A stretch of DNA of 60,271 bases from Pseudomonadota bacterium (GTDB lineage Bacteria; Myxococcota_A; Polyangia; GCA-2747355). A program made the position numbers and the translations under genes. Location of the stretch: NCBI GenBank assembly GCA_016711215.1, contig JADJTL010000008.1, positions 1-60,271 of the forward strand. Reading direction: 5' to 3'. Shown here piece after piece: positions 1 through 7,619 of this stretch. Under the pieces are notes generated by a model. It searched no databases. It saw only the letters and a list, made by a program, of their open reading frames with translations, and was not told the DNA's origin. The first letter of the stretch is position 1, and each line of letters starts with the position of its first letter.

Positions 1-780
1 GCGGACGTTCCATGTCGCCTTGCCCGACACGCTCGGGGCGCTGGTTGCGCGCGCTGGCGGCGACCTCGATGCGCTCGGCGCGCGCGTGGCTGGCGCCGCG
101 GGCGGCTGGCTGACCTCCGCGCTCGCCGGCACTGCGGCTGCCGTCGCCGCGGCGCTCTCGCTGCTCCTCGTGCCGGTCTTCACCTTCTACCTGCTGCCGA
201 GCTTCCCGGCGCTGGGTGCGGAGTTGCGCGCGCTGATTCCGCCTCGTCACCGGACCGTCGCGGACGAGTTGACGACGGAGATCGATCGCGTGTTGGCTGC
301 GTGGGTGCGCGGCCAGGTCGGCGTGATGCTCAGGCGACGGTGGTTTACGTCAGCGGCTTGGCGCTCGTCGGCATTACCGCGCCCTTGGCGATCGGAGCGG
401 TGGCGGGGCTCTTCGCCTTCATCCCCTACGTCGGCTTCGGGGTGGGACTCGCGCTGGCCCTGATGGTCGCGGTGCTGGAGTCGCAGGGACTGGGCCAGGT
501 CGTCGGCGTGCTCGTGGTCTTCGGCTGTGCTCAGCTCCTCGACGGGCTCTGGCTCACGCCGCGAATCGTCGGCAAGCGTGTCGGACTGGGACCAGTCGGC
601 GTCCTGTTTGCCTTGCTGGTCGGCGGGCGACTCTTCGGCTTCTTTGGCGTGCTGGTCGCCGTTCCGGTGGCGGCGGTGACGGCGGTGGTCGTCAAGCGTG
701 CGCTCGTCGCATACCGTCGCAGTTGCTTCTTCGACCCGTCGCAGTCGGCGGACGCGCCCGAGCGGGCGGACGCGCTCTGA
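1..780 (+). pseudogene. AI-2E family transporter, 5'-truncated by the window edge and frameshifted
   Basis: Polytopic inner-membrane protein of the AI-2E / PerM-like family, whose transport substrates are mostly unknown. The reading frame is already open at base 2, so the N-terminus lies outside the window. The upstream part carries a hydrophobic segment (LLLVPVFTFYLLPSF) and runs to the family motif WVRGQVGVML at about base 331. The rest (ATVVYVSGLALVGI, IPYVGFGVG, the LTPRIVGKRVGLGP signature and the last membrane helices) continues in another frame to the stop at 778-780. Adding one C at about 331 (CTC CAG instead of CTCAG) joins both halves exactly into one family-typical protein. The break is therefore one missing base in a CC run, either a real inactivating mutation or a sequence error. 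Confidence 0.8.
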
Positions 781-830
781 GCGCTTGAGGCCCAGCGCCC
801 CCGCGCTGCGGTCGAGGAGAGCAGTCAGCC

Positions 831-1550
831 ATGGATTCGCTTGCCGCCAAGGCCGTGCGCATCGGTCGTCTGCTCGACGAACTCTACCCGAATCCGCCGA
901 TTCCGCTCGACCATCGCGATCCCTTCACGCTCCTCGTCGCTGTCCTGCTCAGCGCGCAGACGACCGACAAGAAGGTCAACGAGGTGACGCCGGCGCTCTT
1001 CGCCCGCGCCGCTACGCCGGCGGCCTTGGCCGCGCTCACGGTAGAGGAAATCCACGCTCTGATTCGCACGGTCGGGCTGGCGCCGACCAAGGCTCGGCAC
1101 CTGCAGGCGCTTGGTCGCCTGCTCGTCGAGCGCCATGGCAGCGCAATCCCGCGCGAGCTCGAGGCGCTCGAGGCGCTGCCGGGCGTCGGTCACAAGACAG
1201 CCTCGGCGGTCGTCAGCCAGGCCTTCGGTGTGCCGGCCTTCCCGGTGGATACTCATATTCACCGGCTGGCGGCGCGCTGGGGCCTCTCTAGCGGCAAGAG
1301 CGTCAAGCAGACGGAGCTCGATCTCAAAGGCCTCTTTCCGCGCGAGACCTGGCGGCGTCGGCACCTCCAGCTGATCTATTTCGGGCGTGAGCGCTGCCCC
1401 GCTCGGGGGCACGACGGCGAGGGCTGCCCGATCTGTGCCTGGGCGGCGCTCAGCACGCCAGCACCGCAGCCCAAACGCGCAGGAAGCTCTCGCCCCAAAA
1501 CTGAGCGCATTGCGCCGAGGAAAGGCCGCTCGCCTGCAGCGCAGCGCTGA
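831..1550 (+). CDS. nth: endonuclease III (DNA glycosylase / AP lyase)
   Basis: Base-excision repair enzyme that removes oxidised pyrimidines and cleaves the abasic site. The 239-aa protein has the helix-hairpin-helix LPGVGHKTA with catalytic Lys122 and the catalytic Asp140 in FPVDTHIHRLA. The C-terminal iron-sulfur loop is atypical. Three cysteines are present (C189, C199, C202 in CPARGHDGEGCPIC), the first spacing is longer than the usual six residues, and no fourth cysteine follows, so a 4Fe-4S cluster is doubtful. The start has a GGAGA-type ribosome site about 10 nt upstream. The last 100 bases overlap the 3' end of the convergent dipeptidase gene, and the Arg/Pro-rich tail encoded there is probably not conserved. 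Confidence 0.93.
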   Translation: MDSLAAKAVRIGRLLDELYPNPPIPLDHRDPFTLLVAVLLSAQTTDKKVNEVTPALFARAATPAALAALTVEEIHALIRTVGLAPTKARHLQALGRLLVERHGSAIPRELEALEALPGVGHKTASAVVSQAFGVPAFPVDTHIHRLAARWGLSSGKSVKQTELDLKGLFPRETWRRRHLQLIYFGRERCPARGHDGEGCPICAWAALSTPAPQPKRAGSSRPKTERIAPRKGRSPAAQR

Positions 1551-2619
1551 GTAGCGGCAGGTCGGCCGCGTCCCTCAGCTCACGCGGGATCCCCGGGATC
1601 CAGCCGTCGAAATCCGAGCCGAGCGCAAAAAAGCGCAGCGCGTCACCCCCTCTGTGCGCCAGCCGCGCGCTGCCATACTCGAGCTGTCGCACAACCTGAT
1701 CGAGTCCACCCGCGTCCTCGCCGCTGAGGAAGCGGGGACAGAGCATCAGCCCAATCGCGCCGTCGGTGTCGGCCACGGCTTGCAGGCCGTCGTCGTCGAG
1801 CAGGCGGGCGCGCAGCGCGTCCTTGCGCCCCGGTGCCGCGCCGAGCAGCGCCGTATGGCTAGCGATCACCGGTCGCCGGCTGAGCGCGCAAACCTCGAGC
1901 ACACCCTGTCGGCTGACGTGCGCGACGTCGATCACCAGACCGAGCGCGTTCATCGCGCGCACGACCTCACGGCCGAAGTCGCTCAGCCCCGCTTGCGGAT
2001 CGCCCCCTAGGCCAAAGCCATTGCGCGCGGCGTCATTGCCGCGCAGGTGGGCCAGCGTGACATAGGCCACGCCGCGGGCGCGTAGCTGCGCCAGGCGCTC
2101 GAGGCGCCGCTGCGTCGAGCGCCGACCGCCGCGCCCGAGGCAGTGCAAGCCCTCGACCCCGAGGAAGATCCCGAGCTCGCCGCGGGCGGCCGCGCGGTGC
2201 AGGTCGGCCGGCGACCGGACGAGCGTGAGCAGCGGATCACGGGCCAGCAGCGCTTCGACATAGTCGAGTTGGCGATTGATGCTGCGCCACGCGCCCTCGC
2301 TGGCCCAAGGCCAATAGTGCAGCGTCAGCGCGGCGCAGTTGTAGCCGCCACGGCGGAGGCGCGGCAGGTCGGCGTGGTGATAGAGCGGGCGGTGGCCGGC
2401 GCTGGTCAGGCGCGCGAGCGCGCGGGGGAGCGCGAAGCGCCAGCGATGCGGTCCGGCGGCGCGATCCGGATCGTGCTCCGCGGCGAGGTCGTAGCCGAAG
2501 AGCGCGTGCTGGATCAGGCAATCGACGTGCAGGTCGACGACGATGCTTGCCTCGTGGATCGCGCGCGCGGCCGGGCTGAGCTCGAGCCGCGCGGCGTCGG
2601 CATCGCTGATCGCGCCCAT
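1450..2619 (-). CDS. membrane dipeptidase (peptidase family M19, renal dipeptidase-like)
   Basis: Zinc dipeptidase of 389 aa. The metal-site motifs appear in family order: DLHVD near residue 30, GVEGLH, the DVAHVS histidine, SHTALLG and GSDFDGW near the C-terminus. No signal peptide is visible, so a cytoplasmic location is inferred; bacterial family members act on dipeptides, often with D-residues. The gene starts three bases after the glgP stop and is the last gene of a STAS-glgP-dipeptidase operon. Its 3' end overlaps nth by 101 bases. The C-terminal FWGESFLRVW matches the usual family ending, so this side of the overlap is the conserved one. Confidence 0.9.
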   Translation of the reverse strand: MGAISDADAARLELSPAARAIHEASIVVDLHVDCLIQHALFGYDLAAEHDPDRAAGPHRWRFALPRALARLTSAGHRPLYHHADLPRLRRGGYNCAALTLHYWPWASEGAWRSINRQLDYVEALLARDPLLTLVRSPADLHRAAARGELGIFLGVEGLHCLGRGGRRSTQRRLERLAQLRARGVAYVTLAHLRGNDAARNGFGLGGDPQAGLSDFGREVVRAMNALGLVIDVAHVSRQGVLEVCALSRRPVIASHTALLGAAPGRKDALRARLLDDDGLQAVADTDGAIGLMLCPRFLSGEDAGGLDQVVRQLEYGSARLAHRGGDALRFFALGSDFDGWIPGIPRELRDAADLPLLSAALQASGLSSAQCAQFWGESFLRVWAAVLAC

Positions 2620-2622
2620 GCC

Positions 2623-5088
2623 CTAGACGGCCTCGATACCCCAGATATCGCGAGCGTACTCGAGCACGGTGCGGTCGCTGGAGAACTTCCCCAGCCGCGC
2701 AACGTTGAGGATCGCGGCCTCGGCCCAGCGCTCTGGCGCGGCGAACTGGCGCTCTGCTTGCTCCTGGGCGTCGAGGTAGGCGGAGAAATCCGCCAGCAGG
2801 AAGTAGGGGTCGCCGCCGTCCAGCAGGGCGTCGCGGACCCAACGCAGCAGGCCCGGCTCGTCCGCGGAGAAGCGGTCATTGGCCAGCGCGTCGAGCACGC
2901 GCCGGATCCGATCGTCCCGCTCGTAGTAGTCGCGCGGACGGTAGCTGCGGTCGCGGCGCATGGTCGCCAGCTCCGCGGTCGTCTGCCCAAAGATGAAGAT
3001 GTTGTCGCGACCGACCTCTTCCAACATCTCGATGTTCGCGCCGTCGAGCGTGCCGATGGTCAGCGCGCCGTTGATGCCGAACTTCATGTTGCCGGTGCCT
3101 GACGCCTCCGTCCCGGCCGTCGAGATCTGCTCGCTCAGGTCGGCGCCGGGAATGATGCGCTCGGCCAGCGAGACGCGGTAGTCGGGCACGAAGACGAGGC
3201 GCAACAGGTCGCGCGTACGCCGGTCCTTGTTGACCTGGCGCGCCACGTTGTTGATGCACTTGATCACCTGCTTGGCGACCCAATAGCCCGGGGCAGCCTT
3301 ACCGGCGAAGATGTGCGTGCGTGGCACGGCCGGCGTGTCGCCATCGTCGACCAGCCGCAGGTAGCGGTAGACCACGTGCAGCAGGTTGAGTAACTGACGC
3401 TTGTACTCGTGGATCCGTTTGGCCTGGATGTCGAAGAGCGAGTGCGGATCGACCTTGACCCAGGCGGTCTCGGCGATCGTCGCGGCGAGGCGGACCTTAT
3501 TGCCGTGCTTGACCGCCAGAAAGGCCTCGCGGAAGCCGCTCTGCGCCGCCATGGGTTCGAGCTGGCGGAGCTCGTCGAGGTCGGTGATCCACCGCTCACC
3601 GATGGCCTCGGTGATCAGCGCGGCGAGCTGTGGATTGGCCAGCAGCAGCCAACGACGGGGCGTGACACCGTTGGTCTTGTTGTTGAAGCGCTCGGGCCAG
3701 ATGCGGTGGAAGTCGGAGAGCACGGTTTCGCGCAGCAGCTTGCTGTGGAGCTGGGCCACGCCGTTGACCGAGTGGCTGCCGACGAGCGCCAGATGGGCCA
3801 TGCGAAGCTGCTTTTCCTCGCCCTCCTCGACCAGCGACACCCGACGCAGCAGGCCCGCGTCCTGCGGCCAGAGCTCGGCCACGCGGCCAAGAAACCGACG
3901 GTTGATCTCGTAGGCGATCTGCAAATGACGCGGCACCAGCCGCTCGAGCAAGGTGACCGGCCAGAGCTCGAGCGCCTCGGGCAGCAGCGTATGGTTCGTG
4001 TAGCCGAAGGTGCGCTGCGTGATCTTCCAGGCGGCGTCCCACTCGAGATCGTGCTCATCGATCAGCAGGCGCATCAGCTCCGTGATCGCCAGCGCGGGAT
4101 GGGTGTCGTTGAGTTGGATCGCCACCTGATCGGGAAAGCGCTCGAAGCTGGTGTGGCGCCGCTGGAAGCGGCGGACGATGTCGTGCAGCGCGCAAAAGAC
4201 GAAGAAGTACTCCTGGAGGAGTCGCAGCTCCTTGCCGGCCTGGACCGTGTCGGGTGGGTACAAGACCTTGCTGATCGTCTCGGAGCGGATCTTCTCCTCC
4301 ACGGCGCGCAGATAGTCGCCCTGGCTGAAGATCTGCATGTCGAACTCGTCCGAGGCGCGTGCGGAGTAGAGTCGCAGGTAGTTCACCGTTCGCCCGCCGA
4401 AGCCGATCACCGGCATATCGAAGGGCAGGCCGACGAGCACCTGCCAGTCGAGCCACATCGGGTTGTAGCGGCCGTCGCGATCGCGGCCGTGGTCGATCCG
4501 CCCGTAGACCGGGACCAGGCAGAGCTCCTCGCTGCGTTCGATCTGCCAAGGGCTCCATTGCCGCAGCCAGTGGTCGGGTCGCTCGCGCTGGTAACCGTTG
4601 TCCAGCTCCTGCTTGAAGAGGCCGTAGTCGTAGTTGATCCCGTAGCCAAAGCCGGGCAGCCCGAGCGTTGCGAGCGAATCGAGGAAGCAGGCGGCCAGCC
4701 GCCCGAGGCCGCCGTTGCCCAGGGCGGCGTCGGGCTCGGTCTCGAGCACGTCGTCGAGCTGCAGCCCGCAGCCGGCGACGATGCTGCGCACTTCTTCGTA
4801 GAGCCCGAGGTTGATCAGGTTGTTGGCGAGCGAGCGACCGATTAGGAACTCGAGCGAGAGGTAGTAGACCTGCTTCGCGCCCGCGGCGGCGAGCCGCTGC
4901 TCGGTCTGCAGCAAGCGTTCGATCGCCAGCTCCCGCACGGTCAGGGCCAGTGCGCGGTAGAGGTGCTCGGGCCGGGGCACGCGGCTGTCCTGGCCGAGCG
5001 AGTAGCGTAGGTGGCGGCGGACCGCGCTCTCCAGGTCGCCGACGCTCGGCGTCTCCGCGGCTGGAGCGGCGGGCGGCCTCGTGCTCAT
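2623..5088 (-). CDS. glgP: glycogen / alpha-glucan phosphorylase
   Basis: Full-length 821-aa glycogen phosphorylase, which releases glucose-1-phosphate from alpha-1,4-glucan using pyridoxal phosphate. Visible signatures include YYLSLEFLIGRSL and GNGGLGRLAACFLDS in the N-terminal half, NDTHPALAI, and the PLP-lysine region GTGNMKFGINGALTIGT around residue 665 (the lysine of NMKFG). The start ATG overlaps the stop of the upstream STAS gene by 4 bases (ATGA), implying translational coupling. No strong Shine-Dalgarno of its own is seen. The window also carries glgC 42 kb away, so both synthesis and breakdown of glycogen are represented. Confidence 0.97.
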   Translation of the reverse strand: MSTRPPAAPAAETPSVGDLESAVRRHLRYSLGQDSRVPRPEHLYRALALTVRELAIERLLQTEQRLAAAGAKQVYYLSLEFLIGRSLANNLINLGLYEEVRSIVAGCGLQLDDVLETEPDAALGNGGLGRLAACFLDSLATLGLPGFGYGINYDYGLFKQELDNGYQRERPDHWLRQWSPWQIERSEELCLVPVYGRIDHGRDRDGRYNPMWLDWQVLVGLPFDMPVIGFGGRTVNYLRLYSARASDEFDMQIFSQGDYLRAVEEKIRSETISKVLYPPDTVQAGKELRLLQEYFFVFCALHDIVRRFQRRHTSFERFPDQVAIQLNDTHPALAITELMRLLIDEHDLEWDAAWKITQRTFGYTNHTLLPEALELWPVTLLERLVPRHLQIAYEINRRFLGRVAELWPQDAGLLRRVSLVEEGEEKQLRMAHLALVGSHSVNGVAQLHSKLLRETVLSDFHRIWPERFNNKTNGVTPRRWLLLANPQLAALITEAIGERWITDLDELRQLEPMAAQSGFREAFLAVKHGNKVRLAATIAETAWVKVDPHSLFDIQAKRIHEYKRQLLNLLHVVYRYLRLVDDGDTPAVPRTHIFAGKAAPGYWVAKQVIKCINNVARQVNKDRRTRDLLRLVFVPDYRVSLAERIIPGADLSEQISTAGTEASGTGNMKFGINGALTIGTLDGANIEMLEEVGRDNIFIFGQTTAELATMRRDRSYRPRDYYERDDRIRRVLDALANDRFSADEPGLLRWVRDALLDGGDPYFLLADFSAYLDAQEQAERQFAAPERWAEAAILNVARLGKFSSDRTVLEYARDIWGIEAV

Positions 5089-5462
5089 GGCCGGCCCGTC
5101 GCCGCGCCGCCGGTCGCACCCGAGACGGGGCCAAGCTCGGCGAGGCAGTGCTCGAGGGTGTCACAGAGCGTGAACACCTTGTTCAGGCGGGTCAGCTTGA
5201 GCAGCTTGAGGACACGATCCTGCGCGTTGCAGATCGCCAGCGTGCCCTGCTCGGGCAGCCTCTTGAAGAGGGCGATCAGCGCGCCGAGCCCGCTGCTGTC
5301 GATGAACTCGACCTGACTCAGTTCGATGGCGACCTTGGTGATCCCTCCCGCCAGAAAGGGATCGAGCGCGTCGCGGAAGCCGGTGAGGTTTCCTGAGTCG
5401 ATGCGCCCGTCGAGCAAGGTGACGACCAAGACGTCATGGACGACGCGGCATTCCAGGTTCAT
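5085..5462 (-). CDS. STAS-domain protein (anti-sigma-factor antagonist type)
   Basis: Single STAS domain of 125 aa. It has the SpoIIAA-like core VEFIDSSGLGALIALFKR at about residues 51-68, where Ser56 or Ser57 of DSSG is the usual phospho-acceptor. Proteins of this type bind anti-sigma kinases in partner-switching systems, or act as small modulators in larger complexes. The start was placed at ATG 5462 because GGAG lies 9 bases upstream and the protein then begins right at the first beta strand (MNLECRVV). The frame is open 18 codons further upstream but without support. It overlaps glgP by 4 bases and heads that operon. No cognate kinase lies next to it. Confidence 0.88.
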   Translation of the reverse strand: MNLECRVVHDVLVVTLLDGRIDSGNLTGFRDALDPFLAGGITKVAIELSQVEFIDSSGLGALIALFKRLPEQGTLAICNAQDRVLKLLKLTRLNKVFTLCDTLEHCLAELGPVSGATGGAATGRP

Positions 5463-5628
5463 GGCGAAGAACTCCGTATGCGCGCCAGCGTACCGCAACA
5501 GCGAGGGGTGTGTCACGGCGACGCGGGGTGGCAGAGCGGCAGCGGGCGGCAGTGCGGGGTGTGTATCGAGGTGTGCAGCGAGGTGGTAGCGCGACGCCCC
5601 GCTGGCGCAGCGCGCGGGCTGAGATCGA

Positions 5629-6669
5629 TCAGGCCCCGCGGCGACGTCTCAGCCGCAGCAGCAGCGCGACGCCCAGCGCGAGGTAGAGCGTCGGGGGTGG
5701 CGCGCGGTCTCCCTTGACGTCGCAGCTCAAGGGATACTCCTCGGGGACCGTGCCGGCGGGCGAAGGGATCAGCTCTTTGGAGGTCACATCTGCCAGCGCT
5801 ACGTCACCGTCGGCGGCCTGCTGAATCCACTGCGCATAGGCATCGACGCGCATGTCACGCCCGCGGCCGCTGCACTTGACGCCGGTGCCCCCGGTGAGGT
5901 GCGAGTGAATGCCGATCTGCAGCAGGTGTGCGCCGTCGGCGAAGGCAGGTCCGCCCGAGTCGCCGTGGCAGAAGCTGCCTTCGCCGGTGGCGGAGAGGTC
6001 GAAATAGGTCGGCATCAACGGCCCGACGGCCCCGCGCGTCACCCGCAGCTGGCCGTCCGGGGTCGTCTCCGGCGCCGTGACCCCGTACCCCACGACCTCG
6101 ATCGTTTCCAGGGCCGGGGGCACCGTGACGGAGACGGTGATCGGCGCGACCGCGGGCGGACCGTCGAGCTTGACGACGGCGACATCGTGGATTGTGAGGC
6201 GGTCGTTGGCGACGTAGAGCGGGTGGACCTTGACGCCGAGGCCGCGGAAGGTGGCTCCAGGCGCGCCCGCCCTTCCCTCGAGGGTGAAGGTGACGGCCGT
6301 CGCTAGCGTCTGGTGTTGATAGTCGAAGACGCAGTGGGCCGCCGTCAGGATCGTCTGGCGGCCGACGAGGGTGGCCGTGCAGAGGGCGGTGACGCCCGTG
6401 GCCTTGAGCTTGCCGACGGCGGGGTAGGCGTCCGTAACGTCACCGCCGACGATCGCCTGCGCGCGGGAGGCGACGCCCTCGACCCGATCGCTGCTGGCGG
6501 GCAAGGGAAGCTCGTTGGCGGGGTCGCCAGCGGCGGGGCCGCAGGCGCCGGTGAGCAGGGCAGGGAGCAGTGCGACGAGGCGGGCGCAGCGCCGGAGGGC
6601 GCTCGCGGTCGAAGCGCGCCCAGCTGGCCGGTCGGAGCGCAGGCGCAGCGGGTGGTGGCTCGTCGACAT
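5629..6669 (-). CDS. secreted trypsin-like serine protease, lipoprotein with C-terminal membrane/Arg tail
   Basis: Family S1 protease of 346 aa. A lipoprotein signal runs over residues 24-43 (hydrophobic stretch, lipobox LTGAC, Cys43). The mature part shows AIVGG at 72-76, resembling the zymogen cleavage point, then the triad His112 (LTAAHC), Asp162 (HDVAVVKL) and Ser238 (GDSGGP). The C-terminus has a lone Cys, a hydrophobic helix (LYLALGVALLLRL) and an Arg cluster, resembling MYXO-CTERM-type sorting tails. The start at ATG 6669 is preferred over upstream in-frame ATGs because it places the signal peptide near the N-terminus. The gene stands alone downstream of a repeat-rich leader. Confidence 0.85.
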   Translation of the reverse strand: MSTSHHPLRLRSDRPAGRASTASALRRCARLVALLPALLTGACGPAAGDPANELPLPASSDRVEGVASRAQAIVGGDVTDAYPAVGKLKATGVTALCTATLVGRQTILTAAHCVFDYQHQTLATAVTFTLEGRAGAPGATFRGLGVKVHPLYVANDRLTIHDVAVVKLDGPPAVAPITVSVTVPPALETIEVVGYGVTAPETTPDGQLRVTRGAVGPLMPTYFDLSATGEGSFCHGDSGGPAFADGAHLLQIGIHSHLTGGTGVKCSGRGRDMRVDAYAQWIQQAADGDVALADVTSKELIPSPAGTVPEEYPLSCDVKGDRAPPPTLYLALGVALLLRLRRRRGA

Positions 6670-6816
6670 GGGGTGCTCACGCTTCGCCGGTTCGCGACCC
6701 GGACCCTGCGCCGGGCCTTCGTAGCGCCCGAGCGGGTTGTTGCGCTCGCGCATGACTGCCTCACTCGAGCATCGCACGATTTGAGCAATGCCCCGCATGG
6801 TGGGTCTAGTTCCTCA

Positions 6817-6909
6817 ATAGCTCGGTCAATAAATCGGTCGATAGGTGGTTCGATAGGTGGTTCGATAGGTGGTTCGATAGGTGGGATAGGTGGTTCAATA
6901 GGTGGTTCA
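6817..6909. repeat. 12-bp tandem repeat array (unit ATAGGTGGTTCG)
   Basis: Three perfect copies of ATAGGTGGTTCG (6841-6876) are followed by a 9-base short copy (ATAGGTGGG) and two copies ending in A (ATAGGTGGTTCA). They are preceded by two degenerate 12-mers (ATAGCTCGGTCA, ATAAATCGGTCG). The array is AT-richer than its surroundings and lies in the intergenic region upstream of the protease gene. Confidence 0.95.
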
Positions 6910-7074
6910 ATGGATGGGTGAATAGCAAGGCAGGTGCCAAGCGCGCTTGCGCCCCCCCAGGGCGCCAAAGCCACGGAATTGGGACTGGAGCGTGTCTCGT
7001 TGGCGCGGCCTCGGGGATCCGGGCCAGGGGTCCGACGACCCCAGCGTGATCGATCGGTAGCCCCGTTTGGACCG

Positions 7075-7103
7075 TTGACGAGGACCGGCGCCTGAAGCAA
7101 AGT
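7075..7103 (+). promoter_or_regulatory. weak sigma-70-like promoter candidate for the nuo operon
   Basis: TTGACG, a 17-base spacer, then CAAAGT (three of six -10 positions match). It lies about 150 bases upstream of nuoA and ahead of the inverted repeat, which would then sit in the transcribed leader. The -10 match is poor, so this is only a candidate. Confidence 0.25.
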
Positions 7104-7114
7104 GCGCCAACCCT

Positions 7115-7140
7115 GGCTTGTGCGGGTGGCTTGTGCGGGT
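7115..7140. repeat. 13-bp perfect direct duplication
   Basis: GGCTTGTGCGGGT occurs twice back to back, 15 bases before the left arm of the nuo leader inverted repeat. It could be a simple replication-slippage duplication or a pair of binding sites. Confidence 0.9.
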
Positions 7141-7155
7141 GCCGGCACCGCGGTG

Positions 7156-7215
7156 GCTCCCCTGCCCCGACGGTGCCGTCGGCCGTCTGTCCGCCGTCGT
7201 GCGGGGCAGGGGAGC
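7156..7215 (+). promoter_or_regulatory. 14-bp perfect inverted repeat in the nuo leader
   Basis: The left arm GCTCCCCTGCCCCG (7156-7169) and right arm CGGGGCAGGGGAGC (7202-7215) pair without mismatch around a 32-base loop. The loop itself contains a small dyad, CGACGG / CCGTCG. The right arm ends 35 bases before the nuoA ATG. As RNA it would be a very stable stem, fitting an attenuator, an upstream terminator or a protein target. No clear U-run follows. The function is inference; the repeat is plainly visible. Confidence 0.75.
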
Positions 7216-7250
7216 GCGTCAGGGTTGTTGGTCGTTCGTGGAGGGCCGCG

Positions 7251-7619
7251 ATGCAAGAAGCTCGTGAGTACGCCTTGCTCGGCGGGCTGCTGCTCTTCGC
7301 CATCGCGATGGCCGTCGTGCCGCTGGTGCTGCCCAAGTTGATCACGCCGCGCTACGGCGGGCTGAAGACCCTCGAGACCTACGAATGCGGCGTCGACACG
7401 ATCGGGACGGCCTGGACCCGCTTCAGCATCGCGTTCTATCTCTTCGCGCTGATCTTCGTCGCCTTTGAGGTGGATATCCTCTATCTCTTCCCGGTCGCGC
7501 TGGTCTTCGGCGAGCCCGGATTCGGCTGGCGGGACCTGATCGAGATCGCGTTATTCCTCGGCATCCTCTCGCTGGCGATCGTCTTCGCCTGGCGCAAAGG
7601 AGTGTTTGAGTGGCGTTGA
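7251..7619 (+). CDS. nuoA: NADH-quinone oxidoreductase subunit A
   Basis: Membrane subunit of respiratory complex I, 122 aa with three transmembrane helices. The loop YECGVDTIGTAWTRFSIAFY and the FEVDILYLFPVA motif are the family signatures; the loop helps form the quinone-site entrance. The ATG at 7251 is chosen because GGAGGG lies 5 bases upstream and the protein then has family length. Longer in-frame starts would extend into the inverted-repeat leader. It is the first gene of an eleven-gene operon and overlaps nuoB by 10 bases. Confidence 0.95.
   Translation: MQEAREYALLGGLLLFAIAMAVVPLVLPKLITPRYGGLKTLETYECGVDTIGTAWTRFSIAFYLFALIFVAFEVDILYLFPVALVFGEPGFGWRDLIEIALFLGILSLAIVFAWRKGVFEWR

Larger units (their letters stand above)
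6670..7250. other. 0.6-kb non-coding region between the divergent protease and nuo genes
   Basis: No convincing gene is visible. All six frames are partly open only because of a 12-bp repeat array and high GC. The stretch holds that array (6817-6909), a perfect 12-base palindrome CAAGCGCGCTTG (6938-6949), a weak promoter-like pair (7075-7103), a 13-bp perfect direct duplication (7115-7140) and a 14-bp perfect inverted repeat (7156-7215). It must contain the promoters of both flanking transcription units. Confidence 0.7.

Noticed and set aside
20..463. The first half of the AI-2E sequence read as its own 147-aa gene
   Set aside because: After base 331 the frame turns into Arg/Ser-rich nonsense while the family sequence continues in another frame.
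3409..4845. 478-codon plus-strand open frame opposite glgP
   Set aside because: Low-complexity shadow of a full-length, highly conserved enzyme.
6817..6909. Repeat array considered as a CRISPR or as a protein repeat (IEPP / NHLS / GGSI in different frames)
   Set aside because: Units are 12 bases without spacers, so not CRISPR. Every frame is open because of the period, with no start, ribosome site or domain.
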